Source: an uncultured Flavobacteriaceae bacterium
Lineage (GTDB): Bacteria; Bacteroidota; Bacteroidia; Flavobacteriales; Flavobacteriaceae
Direction of reading: 5' to 3'
DNA length: 47,357 bases
NCBI GenBank assembly: GCA_947489085.1
Contig: CANLCJ010000030.1
Coordinates: forward strand, 1-47,357
The notes below the pieces were generated by a model. The model was not told the DNA's origin and did not search any database. It saw only the letters and a list, made by a program, of their open reading frames with translations. Positions 34,711-43,091 of the stretch are shown in pieces. Numbering within the stretch: position 1 is the stretch's first letter; the number at the start of each line of letters is the position of its first letter. The position numbers and the translations under genes are program-made.

Positions 34711-34737
34711 AAAAAAACGCCATTTAGGCGTTTTTTT
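34711..34737. terminator. Bidirectional terminator between convergent genes
   Basis: AAAAAAACGCC and GGCGTTTTTTT form a symmetrical hairpin around ATTTA, with T runs on both strands. It serves the DUF547 gene (plus) and the BON-LysM gene (minus). Confidence 0.88.
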
Positions 34738-34760
34738 ATTTTATACGATAAGAATTGAAA

Positions 34761-35141
34761 CTATAAATTAGGAATAATTAATTCTTGTCCCACTTTTATA
34801 AGATCTGGATTGTCTAAAATATCTGTGTTAGCTTTAAATATAGCTTGGTATTTAGCAGGATTATCGTAGTACTGTTTTGCAATTTTACCTAGAGTCTCTC
34901 CGCTCTGCACAGTATGTCTATGGTAAATGCTAGAGTCTGCGACGTTTATATCTGCAACAATATCCGAAGGGCTTTCTCCGCCTAAGGCCTTAATTTTATC
35001 CCAAATTAAGTCTTTCTCATATTGTGTGTTTGCTGTACCAGAAATATGTAATTGTCCATTTTCTTCTTTTACATCTCCGTTTTGTATGTTTAAAGTTTCT
35101 CCAAGTTCTAAAACATCTAGGTATTTAGCTTTTGCTGTCAT
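34761..35141 (-). CDS. BON and LysM domain protein (Kbp/YgaU-like)
   Basis: A 126-aa protein without a signal peptide. Residues about 20-60 (GDVKEENGQLHISGTANTQYEKDLIWDKI) form a BON domain, and about 75-126 (HTVQSGETLGKIAKQYYDNPAKYQAIFKAN...GQELIIP) a LysM domain. The same domain order occurs in E. coli Kbp (YgaU), a cytoplasmic potassium-binding protein, so this may be a functional homologue. The size is close to the roughly 150 aa of Kbp. Confidence 0.85.
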   Translation of the reverse strand: MTAKAKYLDVLELGETLNIQNGDVKEENGQLHISGTANTQYEKDLIWDKIKALGGESPSDIVADINVADSSIYHRHTVQSGETLGKIAKQYYDNPAKYQAIFKANTDILDNPDLIKVGQELIIPNL

Positions 35142-35282
35142 TGTATTTTTGTTTTTTAAATTAACGTTTTAAATATAGTAAAAGATATGTCAGATTTTAA
35201 ATATTTTTTCAAATTAAAATTGATTTGACACATAATAATTATAAATATGTTTTGCAGATTAGGCTAATTGCTTGAAAATATG

Positions 35283-35290
35283 TATTTTTG
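35283..35290 (+). promoter_or_regulatory. -7 box upstream of rpsA
   Basis: TATTTTTG fits TAnnTTTG and lies about 120 bases before the rpsA start, leaving a long leader that could carry control of S1 synthesis. Another AT-rich candidate lies near 35246-35254. Confidence 0.45.
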
Positions 35291-35413
35291 CACACCTTTT
35301 TAGCGCAGCATCAAAAAGATAAGAAGGCTTTTTAAAACTGTATTTATAACACTTCTGTGTATTAAGCGTTTAACTTTTTGAAATATACAGAATACAAATT
35401 AATTAATCAGCAC

Positions 35414-37249
35414 ATGGCTGAAAACGAAAAGCAAGCTGAAAACCAAGTAGCGGTTGAGGCTAAAACTGTAGAAACTCCTGTAGTTTCTGAAGCACAAGCA
35501 AATCCTGAAAAATTCTTAAAAGAGTTTAACTGGCACAATTACCAAGAAGGTATTGACGAGGTAGACGACAAACAACTTCAAGAATTTGAAAAATTAGTAG
35601 CAGAAAACTTTGTAGATACTTTAGATGATGAAGTAGTAGAAGGAAAAGTAATTCATATTACAGATAGAGATGCTATTATAGACATTAATGCAAAATCTGA
35701 AGGTGTAATTTCTCTTAACGAGTTTCGTTACAACCCTAATTTAGCAGTAGGAGATAAAGTAGAAGTATTAATTGATGTTCGTGAAGACGCAACAGGACAA
35801 TTAGTATTATCTCATAGAAAAGCTCGTGTTATTAAAGCATGGGATCGTGTAAACAAAGCACACGAAACTGGAGAAATCGTTAATGGTTTTGTTAAGTGTA
35901 GAACTAAAGGGGGTATGATTGTAGATGTATTCGGTATCGAAGCCTTCTTACCAGGTTCTCAAATTGACGTAAAACCAATTAGAGATTACGATCAGTACGT
36001 TAATAAAACAATGGAATTCAAAGTTGTTAAAATCAACCACGAATTTAAAAACGTTGTTGTATCTCATAAAGCACTTATTGAGGCAGATATTGAGGAACAA
36101 AAGAAAGAAATCATTGGTCAGTTAGAAAAAGGACAAGTATTAGAAGGTGTTGTTAAAAACATTACATCTTACGGTGTCTTTATAGATTTAGGTGGTGTAG
36201 ATGGCTTAGTACATATTACAGATTTATCTTGGTCTAGAATTAACCATCCAAATGAAATCGTAGAGCTAGATCAAAAACTTAACGTTGTAATTCTTGACTT
36301 TGATGAAGATAAGTCTAGAATCCAATTAGGTCTTAAGCAATTAAGCAAGCACCCATGGGAAGCTTTAGGTGAAGACGTTAAAGTTGGAGACAAAGTTAAA
36401 GGTAAAGTAGTTGTAATCGCAGATTACGGTGCATTTATCGAGGTAGCTGATGGTGTTGAAGGTCTTATCCACGTTTCTGAAATGTCTTGGTCTACACACT
36501 TACGTTCTGCACAAGATTTCGTATCTGTAGGAGACGAAGTAGAAGCTGTTATCTTAACTTTAGATAGAGAAGATCGTAAAATGTCTCTTGGTATCAAGCA
36601 ATTAACGCCAGATCCATGGACAGATATTACTACAAAATACCCATTAGGTTCTAAACATAATGGTGTTGTACGTAACTTTACTAACTTCGGTGTTTTTGTT
36701 GAATTAGAAGAAGGTATTGATGGTTTAATTTACATCTCTGATTTATCTTGGACTAAGAAAATTAAGCACCCATCTGAGTTCTGTGCTGTAGGCGATAAGT
36801 TAGACGTAATTGTTCTTGAGTTAGATGTAGAAGGTCGTAAATTAAGTTTAGGACACAAACAAACTACAGATAACCCATGGGATAAATACGAAACTGAATT
36901 TGCTTTAAACACATCTCACGAAGCTGAAATTTCTGAAATCGTTGATAAAGGTGCTACAATTAAATTTAACGAAGATATCGTTGCATTTGTACCAACACGT
37001 CATTTAGAAAAAGAAGATGGTGGTAAATTGAAAAAAGGAGAAACTGCTGAATTCAAGATTATTGAATTTAACAAAGAATTTAAACGCGTTGTAGCATCTC
37101 ATGCTGCAATACATAAAGCAGAAGAAGCTGCAAATGTAAAAGCTGCTGCTAAGAAAGCCGCTAGTGCTGCTGCAGAAGCTAAGCCTACTTTAGGTGATGC
37201 CAATGATGCTTTACAAGCGCTTAAAGATAAAATGGATGGTAAAAGCTAA
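35414..37249 (+). CDS. rpsA: 30S ribosomal protein S1
   Basis: A 611-aa protein with six S1 RNA-binding repeats, seen as recurring blocks such as GVFIDLGGVDGLVHITDLSW, GAFIEVADGVEGLIHVSEMSW and GVFVELEEGIDGLIYISDLSW, each followed by a (D/E)xxxxxxLGxKQL end. S1 brings mRNA to the ribosome. In Bacteroidota, which rarely use strong Shine-Dalgarno pairing, it is likely to matter for start selection. The N-terminal ~40 residues and the Ala-Lys-rich C-terminus are lineage features. The start MAENEKQ at 35414 is preferred over an ATG at 35378. Confidence 0.96.
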   Translation: MAENEKQAENQVAVEAKTVETPVVSEAQANPEKFLKEFNWHNYQEGIDEVDDKQLQEFEKLVAENFVDTLDDEVVEGKVIHITDRDAIIDINAKSEGVISLNEFRYNPNLAVGDKVEVLIDVREDATGQLVLSHRKARVIKAWDRVNKAHETGEIVNGFVKCRTKGGMIVDVFGIEAFLPGSQIDVKPIRDYDQYVNKTMEFKVVKINHEFKNVVVSHKALIEADIEEQKKEIIGQLEKGQVLEGVVKNITSYGVFIDLGGVDGLVHITDLSWSRINHPNEIVELDQKLNVVILDFDEDKSRIQLGLKQLSKHPWEALGEDVKVGDKVKGKVVVIADYGAFIEVADGVEGLIHVSEMSWSTHLRSAQDFVSVGDEVEAVILTLDREDRKMSLGIKQLTPDPWTDITTKYPLGSKHNGVVRNFTNFGVFVELEEGIDGLIYISDLSWTKKIKHPSEFCAVGDKLDVIVLELDVEGRKLSLGHKQTTDNPWDKYETEFALNTSHEAEISEIVDKGATIKFNEDIVAFVPTRHLEKEDGGKLKKGETAEFKIIEFNKEFKRVVASHAAIHKAEEAANVKAAAKKAASAAAEAKPTLGDANDALQALKDKMDGKS

Positions 37250-37276
37250 ATCTTAGTTTTTTAAAATCTAAAATTC

Positions 37277-37305
37277 AAAGCCTCGCTACTGCGGGGCTTT
37301 TTTTA
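37277..37305 (+). terminator. Rho-independent terminator of rpsA
   Basis: AAAGCCTCGC (37277-37286) pairs with GCGGGGCTTT (37291-37300) around TACT, with one T-G pair, and is followed by T's. Confidence 0.9.
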
Positions 37306-37464
37306 TGACATCAATGCAAAATTCTTTATTAAGAATTAAGAACAGATATATTAAGATCTTGTTGGTTATTAAAGGCAAGTAAAAAAGTCTGTTTTTTGAA
37401 AATTTAAGATTAAGACTTTTTGAATATTTTTATCTTTATTCAGGCAAAGTAAAAGTAAAATACA

Positions 37465-37494
37465 AAAGGTAGTGAGTTTATACCCACTACCTTT
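37465..37494. terminator. Terminator of the SprB-repeat gene
   Basis: AAAGGTAGTG (37465-37474) and CACTACCTTT (37485-37494) are perfectly complementary with a 10-base loop. On the minus strand it is followed by TTGTATTTTAC, about 55 bases past the stop of the SprB-repeat gene. Confidence 0.7.
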
Positions 37495-37547
37495 AGTTTA
37501 TATAATTTTACGTAATGTATCTAAAATAAAAATATTAAAATCATATT

Positions 37548-39020
37548 CTATAACTTGACTACTCTATATACATTGGTAGATTTGTTAGATGCAACCTTTA
37601 AAAAATAAACTCCAGTACGCAATTGAGACAAGTTTAAGGTCATTTCTTTTGCATTAATAGGAGTATTAGAAACAATTTTTCCCTGAATATTTACAATTTC
37701 TATACTTCCATTTGTAATTATTGTATCGAAATTTAAAGTCATAACGTCGTTTACCGGATTTGGATATAAGCTTACATCAATTAAATTATTCGATGAAGTA
37801 GATAAGGTTTGGCCAACTCCTACAGTAGCTACTGCTGTTATTGGACCACAACCACTCGCATCTGTAACACTTACAGTATAAGTACCAGCGGGGACACCTG
37901 TTATAGTTGCCGTAGTAGCACCATTAGACCAAGAATAAGTGTAAGGCTCATTTCCTTGGCTTGCTGTTGCTGTTGCTGTACCATCAGAGGAATCGTTTGT
38001 ACTAGCATTTCTATTTATAATAGTGCTAACGGTTATAAAATTATCAGGCTCTGTAATAGTGTTAATACTAATATCTGTACATCCATTAGCATCTGTAACG
38101 GTTAAGGAGTATTCACCAGCTACAAGATTATCGATAATACTTGATGTGGTTGTACCTGTACCTGTAGACCATAAAAAGGTATATGGTGGAGTGCCTCCAG
38201 TTGGAAACGAACGTATCATTCCTCCATTATCTCCCCTGCATGCTATATTACCTAGATCTACAAAAGCTCTAAGAGGTTCAGGCTCAGAAACTACACTCAA
38301 ACCAGTACTAGTACACCCGTTAGCATCTGTAACGGTTACGTTATATATACCAGCTACGAGATTGTCAATACTAGACGTGGTCGCTGCATTGGACCACAAG
38401 TAAGTGTATGGCATTGTTCCTCCAGAAGCAGAAACTGTTGCAGAACCATCATTAGCGCCATTACAAGAAACATTACTACTTAAATTATTTACAGTGAGTA
38501 TAGCAGGTTCTATTATTGTTATAGAACTACTACTAAAAACAGAGCAGCCATTAGCATCTGTGATAGTTACATTATATGTGCCAGCTATAAGGTTATTGGT
38601 AGTAGCAGTGGTATCCCCATTACTCCATAGGTAAGAATAAGGAGCAGTTCCCCCAAATGCAAAAGCGGTTATAGAACCATCTGCTCCGCCATTGCAAGAT
38701 ACGCTGGACATGATTAAAACTGAAACCATTAGTGCTTCGGGTTGATCTATAATTACGGAAGTGTTATCTGTTTCCCCGATATTATCTGTTACAGTAACAG
38801 TGTAAGTTCCTGCTGCTAAACCATTAATAGTTTGAGTAGTTGCACCATTAGACCAGGCATAAGTATATGGAGGAGAGCCATTGATAGGGTTTGCTGTAGC
38901 TGAGCCATTGGAAAAACCAAAACAAGATACGTTAGTTATTTCTGATATACTAACGCTGACTTGTGCGACAAGTAGGTTTCCCAAAATAAAAAAAAGTATG
39001 AGAATCGGATTTTTTTTCAT
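37548..39020 (-). CDS. SprB-repeat surface protein with T9SS sorting domain
   Basis: A 490-aa exported protein (signal peptide PILILFFILGNLLVAQ). It carries five SprB-type repeats of about 75 residues, each with a C-x-G/N-x(3)-G start (VSCFGFSNGSA, VSCNGGADGSI, VSCNGANDGSA, IACRGDNGGMI), a PYTYxWSNG block and a GTYxVTVTDANGC end. The fifth repeat (NRNASTNDSSDGTA) has lost the first Cys. The last ~75 residues (SLYPNPVNDVMTLNF...GVYFLKVASNKSTNVYRVVKL) form a type-A T9SS sorting domain, so it should be exported by the system that includes PorQ. SprB itself is a giant gliding adhesin; this is a small relative, perhaps an adhesin. Confidence 0.92.
   Translation of the reverse strand: MKKNPILILFFILGNLLVAQVSVSISEITNVSCFGFSNGSATANPINGSPPYTYAWSNGATTQTINGLAAGTYTVTVTDNIGETDNTSVIIDQPEALMVSVLIMSSVSCNGGADGSITAFAFGGTAPYSYLWSNGDTTATTNNLIAGTYNVTITDANGCSVFSSSSITIIEPAILTVNNLSSNVSCNGANDGSATVSASGGTMPYTYLWSNAATTSSIDNLVAGIYNVTVTDANGCTSTGLSVVSEPEPLRAFVDLGNIACRGDNGGMIRSFPTGGTPPYTFLWSTGTGTTTSSIIDNLVAGEYSLTVTDANGCTDISINTITEPDNFITVSTIINRNASTNDSSDGTATATASQGNEPYTYSWSNGATTATITGVPAGTYTVSVTDASGCGPITAVATVGVGQTLSTSSNNLIDVSLYPNPVNDVMTLNFDTIITNGSIEIVNIQGKIVSNTPINAKEMTLNLSQLRTGVYFLKVASNKSTNVYRVVKL
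37840..38960. repeat. Tandem DNA repeats encoding SprB-type domains
   Basis: About five ~220-bp units recur inside the gene, for example GCATCTGTAACGGTTA at several sites and CCAGCTAYRAGRTTRT after each. The middle units are closest in sequence, as expected for expansion by recombination. They are coding and not a CRISPR array. Confidence 0.75.
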
Positions 39021-39423
39021 GATAAAAAGAGATATTTAATTGTGATCTTTACTTGAAAGTAATTTATAAAACTATAAAACTATGAAACTGATTCAAGTTA
39101 CAAGTTATTTTATTGTTGCGAAATTTAATACTTAAATAGTAGAAATTTGTGCTAATTTAGTAACTTAATCAAGAATTATTTTTTTTCTTTAGACAAGAGA
39201 TATGTATAGAAGATGTATGATAGCCTGTAATAGATATATTTTGTTAAGATGAATAATAAACATTAGTATTTTAGGATAAAAGATTCGCTCTTAACTATAA
39301 ATAGTATTGAGTGGTTTAAAATTGTTGTTATGTTCAGTAGATGTGTAAACCATTTAGAACGCTATTTTTAGTTCATAGTAAATCCACAAATCAACAACAG
39401 ATTTTTACAGGTTTACTGTATTT
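39021..39423. other. Intergenic gap, nothing recognised
   Basis: About 400 AT-rich bases between two minus-strand genes. The end next to 39020 must hold the promoter of the SprB-repeat gene but no clear boxes were found. A weak hairpin TACAG/CTGTA lies near 39409-39423. Confidence 0.4.
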
Positions 39424-40236
39424 TTAAAGCAAAAAATCACCTTTTAAAACAATACAAGCTTCGCCCTCAATGGTCATTTGAGTTTCGTTACGTATTTCAA
39501 CAATCATTTGTCCAGTGCGCTCAGAGCATTGGTAGGACTTTAGTCTTTTTTTGCGTAATTTTAAACTCCAATACTTAGCTAAAAAGGTATGGGTACCGCC
39601 AGTTACAGGATCTTCATTGGTGCCACTCCATGGCCAAAAATAGCGGGATTCAAAATCGAAATGCTTTTGCTTAGATACAGCGGTAACTAAAACACCGTTA
39701 ATTCCAGTATGAGCAGCTTTTAGTTGTTCAAAATTAGGCTGTAATAGCTGTAAAACATCACTATCAGCAATTTCTAATAGTAAAATTTTAGTCTCGTTAT
39801 TATATCTAGAGTTAGTAATTTCTGTTATACCTAAAGCAGATAAAAGTAACTTTGGAGCGTTTTGCGGCACAGTATTATAAATAGGAAATACCATTTTTAT
39901 CAGCCCATTGTGCATTTCTACAGAAAGCTCTAAACCAGAAAAGGTTTTAAAAGTTAAGGTTGTTAAGCTTTCATGCAAACTAAAAATAACTTTAGAGGCA
40001 GCTAGAGTAGCATGTCCGCATAATGGAATTTCCATTTTTGGAGAAAAAAATCGAATGGTATACCTTTCGGTGCTATTCGATAAGGGGCAAACAAAAGCAG
40101 TTTCAGAAAACCCGAGTTCTTTAGCAATTGCATGCATTATTGTCTCGCTAATTGGAGTGTTTAGAACACAAACTCCAGCAGGGTTACCTTTAAATGCGGT
40201 GCTTGTAAATGCATCTACAATGTAAGTCTGTATCAT
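39424..40236 (-). CDS. PhzF family isomerase-like protein
   Basis: A 270-aa protein with the PhzF pattern: VDAFTSTAFKGNPAGVCVL, ELGFSETAFV (presumed catalytic Glu45), RFFSPKMEIPLCGHATLAA, and near the end NEDPVTGGTHTFLAKYW. Family members isomerise small cyclic or hydroxylated substrates; true phenazine synthesis is unlikely here because no other phz genes are near. The substrate is unknown. Confidence 0.9.
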   Translation of the reverse strand: MIQTYIVDAFTSTAFKGNPAGVCVLNTPISETIMHAIAKELGFSETAFVCPLSNSTERYTIRFFSPKMEIPLCGHATLAASKVIFSLHESLTTLTFKTFSGLELSVEMHNGLIKMVFPIYNTVPQNAPKLLLSALGITEITNSRYNNETKILLLEIADSDVLQLLQPNFEQLKAAHTGINGVLVTAVSKQKHFDFESRYFWPWSGTNEDPVTGGTHTFLAKYWSLKLRKKRLKSYQCSERTGQMIVEIRNETQMTIEGEACIVLKGDFLL

Positions 40237-40294
40237 CTTCTAGTTTTTAATAAAGAAACTAAAAATAACTAATTTGAGATGAATTGTATATGAA

Positions 40295-40714
40295 TCAATC
40301 TAAAAATCGATGTTTTAATTCTGGTGTTGGAATCATACAGGCATTTTTTTTACCATACCATTTGTAGCGGTTTTTGGCAATAAAATTATAAACACTATGA
40401 CGCAAAAAAGCGGGAACACTTAAAAATATACCCAAAAGAGGTATGGGAAATTTAAGTTTAAGCGCAATTTTAAGTGCCGCTGTACTTTTATAAGAAATGC
40501 CTTTTTTAGGGGTATACAGTATAATAGAATCTAGTTTACTAGCATCGATATTATAAAAGGAAGTTATGGCTTTGGCAGTTTCACCTTGCAACGTTGTAAA
40601 CAGAAATTGCTGTTTTTTATCGTGCTTAATAATAAATTGTACCGCACCATCGCAAAGGTTACAAACCCCATCAAAAAGTATCAATTGCTTGTGTTCAGGT
40701 ATGCCAAAGTTCAT
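40295..40714 (-). CDS. DCC (DUF393) family thiol-disulfide oxidoreductase-like protein
   Basis: A 139-aa protein with LFDGVCNLCDGAVQFIIKHD, the DxxCxxC motif that names the DCC family, and RHSVYNFIAKNRYKWYGK near the end, also typical. A thioredoxin-like redox role is assumed for the family but poorly proven. It lies 24 bases downstream of mutS2 on the same strand and may be co-transcribed. Confidence 0.9.
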   Translation of the reverse strand: MNFGIPEHKQLILFDGVCNLCDGAVQFIIKHDKKQQFLFTTLQGETAKAITSFYNIDASKLDSIILYTPKKGISYKSTAALKIALKLKFPIPLLGIFLSVPAFLRHSVYNFIAKNRYKWYGKKNACMIPTPELKHRFLD

Positions 40715-40738
40715 AATACAAAGATTAAGGTAGCAGAT

Positions 40739-42907
40739 TTAATTTTTAGCTTCAACCAACTCTAAGAGGTCTAGTGTAACATTAGTAGTAAAAATGCCGT
40801 AGTTAACAATAGCTTTATTTTTTTCAATACTATCTATGCTACCAATAGCTTTACCATCGTGCATACGCACACGATCTCCAATTTTTAAAATAGGCTTTGG
40901 TTTAGCAGGAGCTTCTGCTGCTTTTTTCTTGGCATCCTTTTTCTTTTTTCTAATCACTTCAACCTTCTTTTCAGCATCTTTTTTTACCTGTTCTTCTTTT
41001 GCTTTTTGGGCGCGCTTTTGTTTTGCAGAAACACGCTTGCGCTTCGAATTTTCAATTTGTACAACTTTAAAAAGTTCTAAAAGCAATTCTTTTTTCTTAT
41101 GGTTATCAAAATAACGTTCTGCAATATCATTAACCTTTTGCCCAAGGTATATTAAGCGTTGGTTGCTATCGTATAACTCTTGATAGCTCTCCAATTTGCG
41201 TTGCACTTTGGCATTTATTTCCTCTAGTTTATCGGCCTCTTCGCTTTTTTTCTTTTCATTTTCTTTAAGAGATTGCCCTGTTTTTTCAAGCCTAGAACGC
41301 TCTTTTTGCAATTTGGCAATAGTAGCATCAAAACGTACTTTACTACGCTCTATTTTCTTTTTAGCTCGGTTTATCAAAGAATAAGGAATACCATTTTTTT
41401 GTGCCACCTCGAACGTAAAACTACTACCTGCTTGCCCTACAATAAGCTTAAACATAGGCTCTAATGTACGTTCGTTAAACAACATGTTGGCATTTATCAT
41501 GTTAGGTAATTCTGTAGCTAAAATTTTTAAGTTAGAGTAGTGTGTGGTAATAATACCAAAAGCTTCACGGTTATAAAACTCTTCAAGAAATGTTTCAGCT
41601 AAAGCCCCACCGAGTTCAGGATCGCTACCAGTACCAAACTCATCAATTAAAAACAGGGTATTTTTATTACATTTTTTTAAAAAGTAATTCATTTGTTTTA
41701 AGCGGTAACTATAAGTACTCAAATGGTTTTCTATAGATTGGTTGTCTCCAATATCACTTAAAATACGATCAAATAGACATACTTTACTGCGTTCGTGTAC
41801 AGGAATAAGCATTCCACTTTGTATCATTACCTGTAATAAACCTACTGTTTTTAGAGTAATGCTTTTACCACCTGCATTAGGTCCAGAAATTACAATAATT
41901 CTACTGTCTTGTTTTAAAGCTAGTGTTTGCGGAAAGGTTTTTTTCTTTTCGGCACTATTTGCCAAATATAAAAGCGGATGGTAAGCGTCTCTTAAAAGCA
42001 TGCTTCTATCTTCAGCCAGTTCGGGAAGAATAGCATTCATAGCTTTAGCGTATTTTGCTTTTGCCGAGATAACATCTATAGCAATCAAAAAGGTTTGGTA
42101 ATCTTTTAAAAGGGTTAAAAACGGACGCATAAAATCGGTAACCTCTTTTAAAATACGTATAACCTCTTCTTGTTCTTCGTATTCTAAATTATTAAGCTCT
42201 CGCGTATATTGTAGTGTAGTTTCAGGTTCAATATAAACAATACTACCAGTTTTACTGCCACCCATAATAGCGCCTTTAACCTTTCGCCTGTACATGGCTT
42301 TTACGGCTAAAACACGTTTATTATCTACTACAGATTCTCTAATATCATCCAGATAATCTAAGTTATGGTACATGTTAAGCGCAGACGCAAAACTTTGATT
42401 AATTTTACCTTTAATGCGGTTTATAGATTGTCTTAAATCGTAAAGCGTGGTAGAAGCATTGTTTTTAATATCTCCAAAACGATCTACAATGGCATCAATT
42501 TTTTCAATAAGCACTTTTGTAACTTCAATAGGTGCTGCAAAATGATGTAAATTAGGGTAATAGTCTTTAAATTTTTCTAAAAAAGAAACTAAAGTGTTTA
42601 CAGTAAGCGATATAGATACAATTTTCTTTAAACTGTGTACCTCCAAAAATGTATTTTCTATATGCAACAGTTGCAATTCCTTGGTTATGGTCTCAAAACC
42701 ATGATTAGGAATACGGTTATCGTTGTAAAATGACGCTACATACTCATTGGTAAGTTGCAATTGAAACTCTAAAGTTGCTTTGGTTTTATAAGGGGCTATA
42801 CGTAAGGCAGCCTCATTACCTAAAGCTGTTATGCACAACTCGCTTACCTGTTGTAACACAGTAGGAAATTCTAGATCTTGAAGGGTTTTTTCGTGAATGT
42901 GTATCAT
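40739..42907 (-). CDS. mutS2: MutS2 family ATPase lacking the Smr domain
   Basis: A 722-aa protein with the MutS2 core: a helical N-terminus, SGPNAGGKSITLKTVGL (Walker A at 342-349), LFLIDEFGTGSDPELGGALAE (Walker B) and TTHYSNLK. A charged coiled coil follows (about 510-660), then a KOW-like end (KIGDRVRMHDGKAIGSIDSIEKNKAIVNYG). The Smr nuclease domain that ends classical MutS2 (about 780 aa) is absent. MutS2 acts on recombination intermediates or stalled, collided ribosomes. Without Smr, cleavage would need another factor, while ribosome splitting by the ATPase would still be possible. Confidence 0.9.
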   Translation of the reverse strand: MIHIHEKTLQDLEFPTVLQQVSELCITALGNEAALRIAPYKTKATLEFQLQLTNEYVASFYNDNRIPNHGFETITKELQLLHIENTFLEVHSLKKIVSISLTVNTLVSFLEKFKDYYPNLHHFAAPIEVTKVLIEKIDAIVDRFGDIKNNASTTLYDLRQSINRIKGKINQSFASALNMYHNLDYLDDIRESVVDNKRVLAVKAMYRRKVKGAIMGGSKTGSIVYIEPETTLQYTRELNNLEYEEQEEVIRILKEVTDFMRPFLTLLKDYQTFLIAIDVISAKAKYAKAMNAILPELAEDRSMLLRDAYHPLLYLANSAEKKKTFPQTLALKQDSRIIVISGPNAGGKSITLKTVGLLQVMIQSGMLIPVHERSKVCLFDRILSDIGDNQSIENHLSTYSYRLKQMNYFLKKCNKNTLFLIDEFGTGSDPELGGALAETFLEEFYNREAFGIITTHYSNLKILATELPNMINANMLFNERTLEPMFKLIVGQAGSSFTFEVAQKNGIPYSLINRAKKKIERSKVRFDATIAKLQKERSRLEKTGQSLKENEKKKSEEADKLEEINAKVQRKLESYQELYDSNQRLIYLGQKVNDIAERYFDNHKKKELLLELFKVVQIENSKRKRVSAKQKRAQKAKEEQVKKDAEKKVEVIRKKKKDAKKKAAEAPAKPKPILKIGDRVRMHDGKAIGSIDSIEKNKAIVNYGIFTTNVTLDLLELVEAKN

Positions 42908-43091
42908 TCGTAAATATCAATGGAACATATAAAAGTGCTAAGTTATGAATTCTTTATACCATTTCATTTCTTAAACGGTATTAGATCAACTTTTCCTAGA
43001 TTTGCACAAATAATAACTAGCTTTAAAAATAAAACAAACTTAAAATGTAACTTAAATGGTAATTTAAGTACTAACTACAATAAATTAAATT

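Noticed and set aside
37809-38634. Several open frames on the plus strand opposite the SprB-repeat gene
   Set aside because: They arise from the low-complexity repeats of the opposite gene, lack leaders or recognisable domains and would overlap it completely.
37840-38960. Regularly spaced direct repeats that look like an array
   Set aside because: They are codon-phased SprB-type domains within one reading frame, about 220 bp apart and divergent, unlike CRISPR repeats.
39424-40236. Phenazine biosynthesis
   Set aside because: Only a PhzF-family protein is present; no other phz gene is nearby and the family has many unrelated roles.
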